A stretch of DNA of 45,715 nt from Mesostigma viride (taxonomy: Eukaryota; Streptophyta; Mesostigmatophyceae; Mesostigmatales; Mesostigmataceae), in contig RPFO01001104.1 in assembly GCA_009746045.1 (NCBI GenBank), positions 1 to 45,715 on the forward strand, read 5' to 3'. The position numbers and the translations under genes were made by a program. Under the pieces are notes generated by a model that ran no database searches, was not told the origin of the DNA, and saw only the letters and a list, made by a program, of their open reading frames with translations. Below, in pieces: positions 14,667 through 26,374 of the stretch (position 1 is its first letter; the number at the start of each line of letters is the position of its first letter).

Positions 14667-17600
14667 ATGCTGACCGTACCGCTGCTCCGAGAGATGCTCG
14701 TGAAGACGGAGCTGGCTGTCATGCACGCGCTGAACGTGCTCCGACGAGGGGGGGCGAGTACGGAGGAGGAGAGCGCGCTCGTGAGGGACCTGCCGGACAA
14801 CCTGAAGAAGTGGAAGTGGCTCAAGCAGCAGCTCGTGTACGCGGCCCCGGTGCACGGGACGGGGGACAACGGGGGCATCGAAAGCGAGGGCGCGGTGCCA
14901 GCCAAGCCGGCTAGGATAAAGACCGCGGCCAATAAAGGGGGGGAGAGCGATGTAAAGGGTTCGCCCCCCTCTCCGAACGGTAGCTCGGGCGGGAGCGCTA
15001 GCACGCCTACATCGCGCGGAGACAATCTCGATGCGCACAAATGGGACGACGTGGATGTCGAGTTAGAGGAGAAGCCGGGGGGTGTGGCGGGTATGGACGC
15101 GGAGGAGGCGGAGATTTACGAAAGAGTAAAAGCGCGAGTGAGGGATCATCTTGAAGCCGCAAAGAGGTTCATATCATTGAACATAAACTCTTCCGATCCC
15201 GACATGCGAAGGCTCGCAGAGGGGACGCGAGACTCTCTCGAGCACTGGTTTACAAAGGGGCGCGAATTGAAGTCGGCGTACTTGAAAACCCCCGAGGACG
15301 ACCACATGAAAGAGCTGCAGGCCAAATACCCCGACAACTGGTTCGAAATTTTGCGCGCGAGGTCGTTGGATTTTTACGAGACGCCGTTTTCTAAGGCAGG
15401 GGGAATGTATGAAATTATAAAAAAGGAGAATGAAAGGTTAGGATTGCCCGTGAGGCCTCCAAAATTTTACGGAATCGATTCAGATAGTACGGAGGCCATC
15501 GACGATGAAGACTTAAAAAAAAGGATGCCGGAGTTATTGAAGGACTCGCCCATCGAGTTGAAGAAGGACTTGCTATCGTACGAAGCAGAAAAAGTGCATC
15601 CCGACGTGGCAAGATTGGAAGATTCGGTGAAAGAGGCTAAACGCGTGGCTGTTTTGTACAAAGGTGCCGATTCTAATGATGTCGAAGCTTCTGACATAGA
15701 AGCACAATTCCCTATTCCTCCTCATGGACTCGAGAAACAGGCCAATTTCGAAAAAAATTTTGATATTGCTCAATCCGCCGCTCTCCGATTAAAATTGCTA
15801 ACTGAAAGCCTCCCAGACGACCAGAAAGGAAAGATGATGGGTCCTAAAGAAATTGACGAAACTGTCATCGACGTGTTGCGCGGAGTTGCGATCGATAACA
15901 TACGAATTAACGATAAAAACGTGGCTAAGGATAAGCAGGCTCGTGACGAATCTAACGCTAGATTGAAAGAAGCGAACGAAATAATCCGTAGCGCGCAGGA
16001 TTCTGAGAGAAAACGCAAACAGAACGAGAAGGATGAACGCGACAAAGCGGAGAGTGAGGCGAAGGCGCGGGCGGAACGGGAACACAGACAGGGAGAACAG
16101 TCGTCTCCACCTGTCCAATCGCAACCAGTACCCGGGCCGAACGAGACAGGGCGAGCACCGGACGTCAAGATCCCTGAAATAAAACCCACGAGGATCGAAA
16201 AACGCGACAACACCACCTCGGACATTTGGCGGTTTTTTACGCCTGGCGATCGAAGCACAATTCAACGTATCGCCAGTCAACAAGAAGTTGACATTATTCA
16301 AGTTTTGCTCGATCATAATCCGAAACCATCTGGCCCGAGCCACGAAACTCGCGCCGAGGCCGTGGGCATGATGGCCAGGGGGGGCGCCCCCGTGAAGGAG
16401 ACCCGCACACAACGTCCCGCCAATACCGATACCACCCCCCCGCTGCCGATACAGAGACCGTCCATCCCCTTCACTTCTTGGCCTTGGTTGAGAAAGGACA
16501 GAGGAGACGCAACAAGGGCGCGTAATGCGCCTAGGGGCATCGACGTCTTTTATAGCCTACAACACCCAGCGCAGGGAGACCCAGGGGTGGTTGTGCAGCC
16601 CCAGACAGACAGGACCACGCATGACTCCGGATATATTGTTTCGACCCCGCCGCAACCTACAGAAGTGCCTAAGGTGACCGTGAGAGAACCGACGTTCAAG
16701 GAGAAGTTCAGGGAGAGCGTCAAGGACCTCACGCACGATCAACGCGAGGCGATGCTGAAGTCGCTACTTGTGCGAATGCTCGCAGACGCTATCAAGCGAA
16801 ATGAAGAAACAAGAGAAAACAACGGCCATGCGACCCCGGGACGCGAGGAATTGTCCAGGAGAGACCTCCTTAAAAAGGTCCTGGCATGGAAGACACGAGA
16901 GAAAATCCCCGAACATCTACAGCGTTGGTTGACTGCCGCCACCACCACCACCGCGCCCAAAACGCCAGCAGTCGACACATCCATCGCTGACAGTGGTGTT
17001 AGGGCGGCACCCAACACGCCAGCAGCCGACGCAACCATGAATTACAGGGGGGTCAAGCAGGTGACCCAGGATCAACGGGATCAGGCCTTCGCGGACGTTA
17101 TGGCGAAGACCCTCGGACTGAGCGACACGGTCAAGAAGGCACAGGAGAAGGCGAAAGAGCTCGAGGGTATGCTGGCTGAGAGTGAGAAGGAACGGAAGGA
17201 AGGCGAGGAGCGTTTGGGCAGGGCTCAACAGTCATTGGACAAGAAGGGGGAGGAGTTGACGAAAGTGCAGGAGAGGATTGCCGCGCTGGAAGCCGACCAC
17301 TCCGCGCAGACGGAAGCAACAAGGAAGGAGATAACAGAGCTGCAATCAAAGGAGATAGACTTGAAAGCTGCCATAGAGAGATTGGAAAAGCGACACGCCG
17401 ATATAACGAAAGAGCTGCAGAAAGTGACTGCCGCCAAGGAGGCCGCCGATGATGCTCTTCGCGAGGCCAACGATAGGATTCGAGAACTTTCATCCGAGTT
17501 ATCTGGCGCGCGCGACAGTCTCGCGGAGGAGCAGAGGCGTTCCGCTGAGACGGCCGGGCGTTTGCAGGAGCAGTTGGCAGCAAAGGACGGTGCGATAAGG

Positions 17601-20600
17601 GCTCAGGAGGAGGTGGTGCAAAGGGGATTGGATAGAGTGCGACAGCTGGAGAAGACCGCGGAACTGCGGGGCGCGGAGGAGGCCAGGTTGCGAGCGAAAC
17701 TCGACGAGAGGAAGGGGCAATTGGAGAAGGCGACAACGGCGGCAAATGAATCCCAGCAGAAATTGCTAGATGCGGAAAAGGAGCTTGAAAAGGCGATCAA
17801 GGACGGAAAGAAACATGAAGAACAGTTCAAGAAGCAGGTGCAAGAAATCAAGGAAAAAGAGTGGCAGTCCGCGGCAGACAAAGACAATAAGCTGAAGGAA
17901 ATAACAGAGGCTCACGAACAACTCAAAGCGGAATTGGACAGTAAAGAGAAACAGTTAACAAAGGCGCAAAGGGCATTGGCAGTGAATCATGGACGTGCAG
18001 GGGCCGCGAAAATTGTGGCGGAGGCGGAGGCGGATAGACTTGTAAAGGAGTTGGACAAAGCCCGTGACGCGGCTGATGCGGACCGCGTAAAGCACGCGGA
18101 GGAGTTGAAGAGTGCGAGGTCCGAGCTAGCCGCCGCCGAGGAATCGGTGCGGACATTGACAGCTGAGCAGAGGAGGCTGGCGGGACAGCTGCAAGACGCT
18201 TTGGCGGGACAGAAGAGGGCGGAGGAGGAGGCCGCCGCCGAGAAGACGCGTTCTGCTGCGACGGAGAAGCGATTGCAGTCGGAGTTGGACGTCAAGGAGA
18301 AGGAGTTGCGAAGGGAATTGGAAAGAGTGCGAGAGCTGGAAAACACCGCGGGAATGCACGACGCGGAGGAGGCCAGGTTGCGTACGGCCCTTGGTGATAA
18401 AAATAGGCAGTTGGACGAGGCAAAAAAGGCGAAGGAGGCCACCGACAAGAAACTAACGGATGCAGAAACAGAACTGGACGAGTTGAAAGATCAAATCGAT
18501 GAAGCCCGAGCGGCGGGTAAGACGGCCTGGGACGCCCACAAAAGGGTGCTAGCAGAGAAAGAGCGCGAGGTTGCTGCCAAGAGGGCGGAGTCGGCGCTAT
18601 TGAAGAAACAAGCCGAAGCCGCGCAGGACGCAGCGGAAAAATTGGCTGCAGAGCTGGACAGCGTGACCTCCGCGTACGAGGCGGAGCTGAAGAAAGCCAA
18701 AGACAGGGTGAGCGGCGCTGAGAAATCTGTTGCCGCACTAAAGGCCGCACAGACAGAATTGAACGGTCAGCTTAAAGCGGCGCAAGCGGGACAGAAGAAG
18801 GCGGAGGGGGAGACCGCTGCAGAGAAGGCGCGTTCTGCAGACATGGAGAAGCAATTGAAGTCGGAGTTGCAGGCGCAAGAGGCGGTGTTGCAAAGGGAAT
18901 TGAAAAGAGTGAAAGAGCTGGAAAAGACCTCGGCACTGCATGACGCGAAGGAGGTCGAGTTGCAAGAGGCCCTGCGTGAAAAAAATGCCCAGCTGGATAA
19001 GGCAACGGAGGAGAAGCAGGAGAGTGAAGTGAAGCTCAGAGAGGCGGAGGAGGAGTTGCAGAAAGCCTTTGCGAAGGGGGTGGAGCAGGCGGAACAGTTT
19101 GAAACGGAAGCAAAGGCAATCAAGAGTAAGATGGAAGAGATAAAACAGGCCTCCGCAAAAGAACTGGAAGAGACGAAAGAGGCCTCCGCAAAAGAACTGG
19201 AAGAGACGAAAGAGGCCTCCGCAAAAGAACTGGAAGAGACGAAAGAGGCCTCCGCAAAAGAACTGGACGAGTTGATGAATCAACTTTTTGCCGTCGAAAA
19301 CGCGGCTAGGCAAGCCCGGGACACCAACAAAAGGCTGCTGGCAGAGAAAGAACGCGATGTCGATGCTGTGAAGAAGCAGTTGGATATAGTAAAGCAACAA
19401 GCCAATGACGCGCAGGATGCGGCGGAAGAATTGGCTGCAGAGCTGGAACGCGTGCATGACGCGTACGAGGCAGAGCTTGAAAAAAACGCAAAGGAGCTGG
19501 AAGGCGCCAAAGGTAATCTGAGGGCCGCCGAGCAAGCCGTCGCCGCACTCAAGAACGAGCAGAAGGCATTGAACGATGAGCTTAAATCGGCGCAAGCGGG
19601 ACAGAAGAGGGCGGAGGAGGAGAGCGCCGGCCTTACCTCGCAATTGCGCACCAAGGAGACCGAATTGGACAGTGCCCACAAGGCCAGGGATGCCAAAGAG
19701 AAAGAATTGGCAAATGCCCAGGCCAATCTCAAGGAGCAGAGGCGCCTCAACACGGAAGCGGAGGCCAAGCTGAAAAAACAAGAGACGGAGTTGGCGCAAC
19801 AGAAAGAAGAGAGTACTAAAACTGCAGAGGAGCTCAAGGCGCAGAATACGAAGGCGGAGGAGCTGAAAGGGCAGATCAAAGCGGGGAAGGAACGCGAGCA
19901 GACGCTGGAGGGTGAAGTGAGACGTAAGGAGGGGGAGGCCAAGAGGACGGAGGAGAAGCTGAAAACGGCGCAGACAAAGCTCGACACGGCGCGGGGTGAG
20001 CTGGCGAACGTGCAAGCGGGTTTGAGGAAAAAAGAGGCGGAGGTCGCTGCGAAAGACACTCAGTTGGCTGCTTCGAAGGCCGAGGTGTCTTCCTTGAACA
20101 CGAAGATCGCAGAGGCCGCTGTCAAGGAGAAGGAGAACGAGAAAGCCGTGAAAGACAAACAGAAGGAGGTGGACGATGCGAATAAAGAGAAGGAAAGGCT
20201 GGTGAGAGAGGCAGACGACCTGCGCAACAAGGCAAAGGGCGCTGCCGACAAGGCGGACGGTCTGCAGCGGGATATACAGGCTAAAGAGATCGAGAACAAG
20301 GGGCTTCAGGAGAAGGTGGACGCTGGTGAAAAGGCCATCAAGAAACAGAGAAAAGAACTCGCGAAACTTGGGAACAAACTGACAGACGCTAATCGAGCCG
20401 CAGAAACTGCATTTGAGAAAGCGGCCCAAACCGCAGCCGAGTTGGCGGTCGCTGTTAACAAAATGCAAGATGCTGAAAAGGCCTTAGAGAAACGGAAAGA
20501 ATCACTCGGGAAACTTGGAGATAAGCTGCAAAACGCCAACAAGAGTGCCAGGGGTCTGAAGAAGAACATTGCCCAACTGGAGAAACAAATCCAAACAGAT

Positions 20601-22480
20601 GGCGACACCATCAACAGTTTGAACGAGGATTTGAAAACAAAGAGTAAAGAGGCCGAGACTGCACAAGAGTCTGCCAGACAAAAACAAAAAAATGTGGAGT
20701 ATCTCGAGGCTACCTTGGCAGTTGGTCGGAAAGTCGTTGACGAAGTCCGCGTAGAACTGGAAAAGGCGCGCGGCGAGTTGAAAACGTCACAAGCCGCCGC
20801 CGCCAAATTGACTACCGAGTTGAAGGCGGCACAAACGGTTATAGCGGGCCATGACGCGGCGATCGCTCGCAAGGATGACGAGATAAATGCTCGCGACGTG
20901 CGAATCAATCAACTCAATGCCCTGTTGGTATTGGCACAGCAGACCATCGATGGCGAACGCGCACAAGCGGCCGCTTCATTAGCGGTATTGAACAGTCAGT
21001 TGGACGCGAAGAATGCGGAGATCGCAAACGCGGTCATCATTGTCACTCAACTGAAAGGCGAACTCGACAAAGCACAGGGTGAGGTGGAGAGACTGGATGA
21101 GGTCGCCAGGGCCCGCGCGGGCGAGGTCGACAGCCTGAGACAAGCCAATCAGATCTTGGGAGATCAGTTGAGTGCGGCACAATTGCAATTGAGAGATTCC
21201 CAAGCACGGGTCAAGCAACTCGAACAAGAGGGCGTGAGGGCGGCGGACGAGATCACCCGTTTGAAAGGTGTCGAATCGGCTCAAAACACGCAAATCTCGA
21301 TTCTCCAGGATCAGGTCAGATCTGGTGCACAAGCGCTGAGGGACAAGGAGGGTCAGTTGCAAAAACAGATAGGTGATAACCAACAACTGCAATTGGATAT
21401 CGACGCGGCCAAGAAAACGGTGGGCGAGAAGGAGACGGAGATAGCCGACCTGCAAAAACACCTCAACAACTGGATGGCGGGCTATGCCGCATTACAGGCG
21501 AAGGAGGCAGCCACGCAGGGCCTGCTCGATCAGGCGACACAGGAGAAGGACAGGCTCGACAGGGAGGTGAAGAGCAAGGAGGCGTCCCTCGTTCAGGCGC
21601 AACAAGATAAGAATGTTCTCGAGGGCCGCGTGTCCACACTTGTGCAGGAACATGCGGTCAAAGAACAACAGCTGAATGACAAATACCAAAAGGTTGTCGA
21701 CGCCGCCCGTGCCGAACTGGATAAGAAGGTGGGGGAACTGGCGGGAAAGGACGCTGAGATCGCCAATATCAGAAAAGTTCACTCGGACCAAGAGAAGGCG
21801 ACGAAGGCTGCGTACGATGCCGAGTACAACAGAATGAAGGCCTCCCTCGAGCAATCGGTGTTAGATCTCGGTGCACAACTGGCGTTAAAAGACGGAGAGA
21901 TAACAAATTCCAAACAAGCTCTCGACAGCGCAAACAAAAATTTGTTGGTGGCGAGAGCCGAAGTGCATGGGCTACGAGAGTTAATAAGAAACCTGAAGAG
22001 TGAAAGGGACACGGCACAGGATGCGTTGGGCGAGGCCACTGTCAAAGGCGCGCAGAAGGACGCGGAGATACGACGTTTGACCGAGGAAAGACAATTGTTG
22101 GGTAGTCGCGTTGGCCAGTTGGCGTTAGAGAAGGATCAACTGAATAGGGAAAAACTCGCGCTGGAAGGGGAACTAACAGTAAATAAGGATGAACTGAAAC
22201 GGACGCGCGAGAGAGAGGAATGGCTGAAGAGAGATCTATTGACAATTGACGACAGATACAAGAGACAGATCGACAAATTAAATGGAGAGATCCTTCTCAT
22301 CACCGGTCAGAGGGATAATTATTACGGCGATGGGGTCAGGGTCCAGGGGAGCGTGACGCCATACAGGCGGAATTTGACAAACTGAGAAGGATATTGATTT
22401 CCATGAGGAATCTGTCTCATCAAATCGGAGACGAGAATGTTCGAAATTGGATCAACGACATTACGCGCACTGTCACGTAA
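14667..22480 (+). CDS. Giant coiled-coil protein, about 2,600 residues
   Basis: An uninterrupted frame runs from ATG 14667 to a stop at 22383-22385 (2,572 residues). The real 3' end is probably further on. After the G4 run at 22346-22349 another frame continues with a convincing coil (AIQAEFDKLRRILISMRNLS) to TAA at 22478-22480, so one base seems missing. Residues 1-135 are linker-like. About 135-470 is helical with Asp/Glu/Lys. About 470-760 is Pro/Thr-rich and disordered. About 800 to the end is near-continuous heptad coiled coil rich in Glu, Lys, Ala and Gln. Related blocks recur at intervals of about 580-710 bases around 17537, 18248 and 18831. There is no membrane span. A structural role, such as a fibre, spacer or scaffold, is inferred. 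Confidence 0.85.
19149..19280 (+). repeat. 33-bp in-frame tandem repeat in the coiled-coil gene
   Basis: A unit beginning GCCTCCGCAAAAGAACTGGA recurs at 19149, 19182, 19215 and 19248 without change until the end of the fourth copy. It encodes the 11-residue unit ASAKELEETKE. The exact identity indicates recent expansion. Confidence 0.9.
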
Positions 22481-22543
22481 CACGCGTGTCCGCGCCTCCG
22501 TCGTTCCCAAAAAAATGCCACCGTGGTGTTATACGCGCTACCG

Positions 22544-23412
22544 ATGGCGGACACGTGCCACTTCGGGCTGTGGACGATGCGGCCAGCCAGCCGCCGCGAG
22601 GAGGGGGACGTCCTCAAGGCGGTGGCGGCTGCGTGCAGGACCACGCACACCCCCGACCTTTCGTGCAGTACGCGGACAGCGTTAGCGGTGTTGTGAGGGA
22701 GCTCGGGCCGGGCGGCTACTGGATATGCGACTTCACGCCCGGCGTGCACTGCCTGCTCGCTCTCGTGCGCATCCGCGGCGGCCGAACGGTGTGCTCTCTT
22801 ATCCACTGGGACAAGGGGGTGTACGTCGTGCGCATGCCGCCATTCAAGACCAAGCTGTTCAAGGGCACAGTGCTGCAGGGCGTGCTGGCTCGCGACGGGC
22901 TGAAGACCTCGTTTGTGGTGCACGACTGTCTCGCATTCGCCCGCAAGAGCCAGTTGTCTCGCCCCTTCGAAGCGCGCATGGAGATGGCGAGGGACGTGGT
23001 GGGCATGAACTTTCCTAGTCACTCGTCCTATTTGTCCAACGTGTTCCTGCGCTGTGTTGCATTCATGCCTAGTAACAGCGACCAGTCTTTCTTAAAGAGT
23101 CAAAATGTGTTGTTTATTCCCAATTCATCAACGGTCAGCGATCAATACAAACACGGCAACGTTCCCATCGCACTCGTTAGCAGGCCAGAACTGTTCACAG
23201 ATTTCGAGAGTCTGTGCCCCCTCATGTTCCCCTACGTGCCCTACTCGTTTGGCGGTGTAATCACTTCCGCTTCCACGCCCCAGCGCACCTCCTCCGAGGG
23301 GCTGAGATTTTCTGGGCCAGGTTTAACGCCGACACCATTGTCTGATTGCTTTGCGCCTCCGCCACGTCCAGCGACGGGAGGAACAGCACTCGGTGCGCGG
23401 ACTCGGGGATAG
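22544..23412 (+). CDS. mRNA-capping-enzyme-like (nucleotidyltransferase-fold) protein, motif I degenerate
   Basis: YWICDFTPGVHCLLALVRI lines up with motif I of capping guanylyltransferases, LFKGTVLQGVL with motif III (GTxLxGEL type), and FVVHDCLAFA with the following strand. The Lys that binds GMP is Phe here and the next Asp is Pro, so guanylyl transfer by this protein is doubtful. It may be a pseudo-enzyme or a regulatory subunit. The ATG at 22544 starts a plausible N-terminus (MADTCHFGLW) but in another frame. One extra base in the C5 run at 22650-22654 would join it to the main frame. The last 150 bases overlap the primase gene tail-to-tail, so the C-terminus after about 23260 may be artefactual. 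Confidence 0.55.
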
Positions 23413-24741
23413 GCGCGGGGTCAGACGCGTACCCCGCGCACCCGTCGTCGAAACACCGCTGTGAGATGCCTTGGAAAGAGATCGAGAACCAGACGTTGTT
23501 GCTCGCGTGCTCCCTACCCACGTTCAGACACTCCCTGTGATGGGTCCACGCAGAGTACACGGCGTGCACCCCTTGCCCCCGCTGATACACCCTGGACACT
23601 CCCGTGGGGGCCATGGAACGTACCGCCTTCTCCACAGCCGCGTATAGTGGGGACGAGGACGGCACCCCCTCGTCACTATGCAGCCCAAAGCGTACCGCCT
23701 CCTTCTCGGCGCCCTCGGTCTTCAGCTTCTTAAACTTCTTGCGCCTCTTTGTCTTCATCTCCGACGAGGTGACGCAGTTGTCCTCGTCGTACCATGCCGG
23801 CATGGCCACGCTCACGATGATCGCGGGGTCGGCGCCGTCGAAGGCGCGCACAGAAGTCATTTGCAGGAACTTCACCGGATCCTTCCTGATCTCGTCGGGT
23901 GTGTACTCGTGCGTGACCACTCCGTTGGCGTCCATCTCCCCCCACGGTTGGTACGAGCGACTCTCGTGCACCTTCCCGTAGCGACAGGACCCGTTCGGGC
24001 ACACCCTGTTCTTCTTGGCCCAACACAGATCGCACCTGCAGTACTCCTCATCCCCCCACTGTCTCTTGCACGGCCCGTGCTCCTTCTCGAGAGCCCTCGC
24101 CGCCTTGCAGCAGTCGGGACACCTCACGCATTTCCAGCTCCACAACATGCGCAGGCCGTTGTCCAGGAGGACTGACGGGTCGACCACCTCCGTCCACGTG
24201 TTGTTTTCCGGCCTGGGCCCCAACTCGGTGTGCAGTTTCTCCACGATGATGGAACGCAGCAGGATCGCGTTGAAGACGTCCATTGGCACGGACGGGAAGT
24301 GCACGTGGAAACCGGTCTTGAAGGCTCCAGTGCTGGTCTTCTTCAAGGGAGCCCTGCATATCACCATGGATGTATCTGTGGAAGAGGGCAGACACTCCCC
24401 CATCACACTTTGCATGAGAGGAAGCCACACCTTTACGACATCATCCCCGAGATCCCTTGAATCCACGCAATCCAGGTCGAAAAAGAGAGGAAAGATGCCA
24501 GTTTTTGGCTTTTGCTCGACAATGAAGTTGGGAGTGTTCCTCATGCCATCATAGGCCACTCTTTTGTAAAAGTCCAACAGGTCCTCCCGGTCCACAAACA
24601 TCTTCCCCCCCTGAATCCATCCAAAAACAAGTGGGTGTACTCCTCATCCTTGTCCACAATCAGCTCCATTTGCACCACCCAGTTGGTGGCTCTGGAAAAG
24701 CCCGGACGCTGCCACTTCTCTCTGGGCGCTGACGTGGTCAT
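23261..24741 (-). CDS. DNA primase-polymerase, AEP/herpes UL52-like, frameshifted near the start
   Basis: The catalytic AEP pattern is clear: the metal-binding DxD in FFDLDCVD (about 24484-24461), the sxH motif in TGFHVHFPS, and a later NGLRMLWSWKC. The C-terminus holds the UL52-type zinc knuckle (RECLNVGREH, then VWFSIS, then QRCFDDGCAG). A Cys-rich insert (CPDCCKAAR, CRCDLCWAKK) lies between them. The protein would lay primers or act as a PrimPol in viral replication. No helicase domain is attached. The N-terminal 45 residues (Met at 24741 through THLFLDGFRGG) are in a different frame from the rest, which opens with Met at 24601. One more base in the C7 run at 24605-24611 unites them. Confidence 0.82.
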
Positions 24742-24855
24742 TTACTCGCAAGCACCCAAAAAAGCTACCCCGTTTGCGAATCAGGCGCTCCAGAGAAGCG
24801 GGGAAGGTCGCATCCGTGCGATTACTGGTCGCACAAGTTCTCAGCACGTGTTATC

Positions 24856-25505
24856 ATGCGGATATACACGAAAACCGGGGACACGGGGCTCACGTCCGCC
24901 ATAGGAGGTGGTGCGAAGCTCCCGAAAAGCGACTCTCTCTTTGCTGCCCTGGGGGCTTTGGATGAGCTCAATTCATCCGTCGGAGTGGCGGTGAGTCAGG
25001 CGGATCTCGTGGTCCACGGTCGTCAGAACTCGTGGATCTCTTGCAATACCTCCAGTGCAGGATCTTGGATGCAGGCACATCTCTGGCTGCACCTGTGGAG
25101 AGATCTGGTGACAAGGCGGAACAGAGATCTGGTGATGTGGACAAGCAGATCCCAGACACAGTCACACCTGTGACATCACCCATCCCAATATCAGATCCCC
25201 TGCTTAAGTTCACTTGTGCTGACGAGGCGGTTCAGATCTTGGAATCTCGCATCGACAGTTACGACCAGAATCTGCCAGTGCTGAGGAACTTTGTGCTTCC
25301 TGGGGGGAACGGTATGCTGTCATCCCAGCTGCACGTGTGCAGAACCGTGTGCCGGAGGGCAGAACGAGATGTCGTGGCATGCGGACGAGCGGACAATGGC
25401 CTGCTAGTCTTTATGAACCGTCTGTCCGACTTCTTCTTCGTGGCGGCGCGGGCGTATCAAGACAAACAGCCAGTAGTTTATTCCAAAAGGATGAATGTTG
25501 TTTAA
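24856..25505 (+). CDS. Cobalamin adenosyltransferase, PduO/MMAB type, frameshifted
   Basis: The N-terminal part is RIYTKTGDTGLTS, then GALDELNSSVGVA (Asp/Glu-Leu-Asn at 36-39), which is the ATP-binding end of PduO-type enzymes. The second part continues in the -1 frame with DLLQYLQCRILDAGTSLAAP, NFVLPGGNG, LHVCRTVCRRAERDVVAC and FMNRLSDFFFVAARAYQ, all family hallmarks including the RRAER ATP contacts. The enzyme transfers the adenosyl group of ATP to cob(I)alamin, making adenosylcobalamin, the cofactor of the reductase at 8049-12858. The break lies between about 24990 and 25035, outside any long homopolymer. A variable insert after LAAPVE contains a 24-base direct duplication encoding RSGDKAEQ and RSGDVDKQ. 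Confidence 0.85.
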
Positions 25506-25526
25506 TATCTATTATTTGATTCATAC

Positions 25527-26357
25527 ATGGCCAATAGACTCGAAACACATCCATTGTCGTCTCATCTGGCCTCTTTGAATGCGGCGAAAGACAACATTGA
25601 CACGGAGGCAACTCCAGCCGCGTCTCCCAAGTATGACATGCTAAAACCCACATTCAACCTGCAAAACGCCCACGACGTGAACATATACAAGTACATAATC
25701 CGCGACGACAGCAGCAGCAGTTCCTCTGACCAATCTGCTAAAGAGCACTTTTGGACGCGTGACATGGAGGAGCTAGTGTACGGGTGGGGGCAAAAGGGCG
25801 TGGGGTTCCGCAACATGCACGAAATGGCGGCATCTCACAACACCATATGGTTTCACGCGATCGGCATCCCAGCCATCATCCTATCAACCGTGGCTGGAAC
25901 GAGCTCTCTATCCAAACTGAACGATTGCAACACCCCCACTATGGCATTGGCGATCGGGATCGTGAGCATGACGGTGTCCGCGCTCACGAGCGTGCAAAAC
26001 TTCATGCAGTTTTCCAAGCGCGCGGAGCGCCACAAGCAAGCGGCTCACAAATTTGCCGCGTTCTTCAGAGAGATCGACTCGGAGCTTACCAAACCAAGGG
26101 GGCATAGGCAGAATCCGTTTGAGTTCATCCAAATATGCAGGCTCACGCTCGACAATATGGTGTCGCGCGGGCCGGCCATCCCTGGGTACATAGTAAAAAG
26201 GTATATGAACATGGTATCCAAGAAGGGTGACAAAAGAAAGGAAAGGGCGTCTATGGATGGGGCAAGTCTTCATGAGCCTCATGAACGTGTGAATGTGCTG
26301 GTGCGCAAAGATCCCGAGGCGCCCATTCCCGTCCGCATCATGGAGAGCAAGTTGTGA
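25527..26357 (+). CDS. SLATT-like two-span membrane protein, 276 residues
   Basis: The order of segments is: polar N-terminus with a Ser run (62-67); WTRDMEELVYGWGQKGVGFRN (about 76-96); two hydrophobic spans at about 107-128 and 138-158; a basic amphipathic helix (KRAERHKQAAHKFAAFFREI); and FEFIQICRLTLDNMVSRGP. This arrangement matches SLATT-type 2TM domains, known in bacteria as membrane effectors of nucleotide-sensing defence systems and also seen in eukaryotes and giant viruses. The assignment is from pattern, not a search. It begins 21 bases after the adenosyltransferase on the same strand, after an AT-rich leader (TTTAATATCTATTATTTGAT). Confidence 0.68.
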   Translation: MANRLETHPLSSHLASLNAAKDNIDTEATPAASPKYDMLKPTFNLQNAHDVNIYKYIIRDDSSSSSSDQSAKEHFWTRDMEELVYGWGQKGVGFRNMHEMAASHNTIWFHAIGIPAIILSTVAGTSSLSKLNDCNTPTMALAIGIVSMTVSALTSVQNFMQFSKRAERHKQAAHKFAAFFREIDSELTKPRGHRQNPFEFIQICRLTLDNMVSRGPAIPGYIVKRYMNMVSKKGDKRKERASMDGASLHEPHERVNVLVRKDPEAPIPVRIMESKL

Positions 26358-26374
26358 CATCTAGGTATCGAGAT

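Noticed and set aside
18738-20468. Long antisense frame of 576 codons opposite the coiled-coil gene
   Set aside because: It is the mirror of Lys/Glu-rich heptad codons, giving Leu/Phe/Cys-rich nonsense. The sense frame is intact and far longer.
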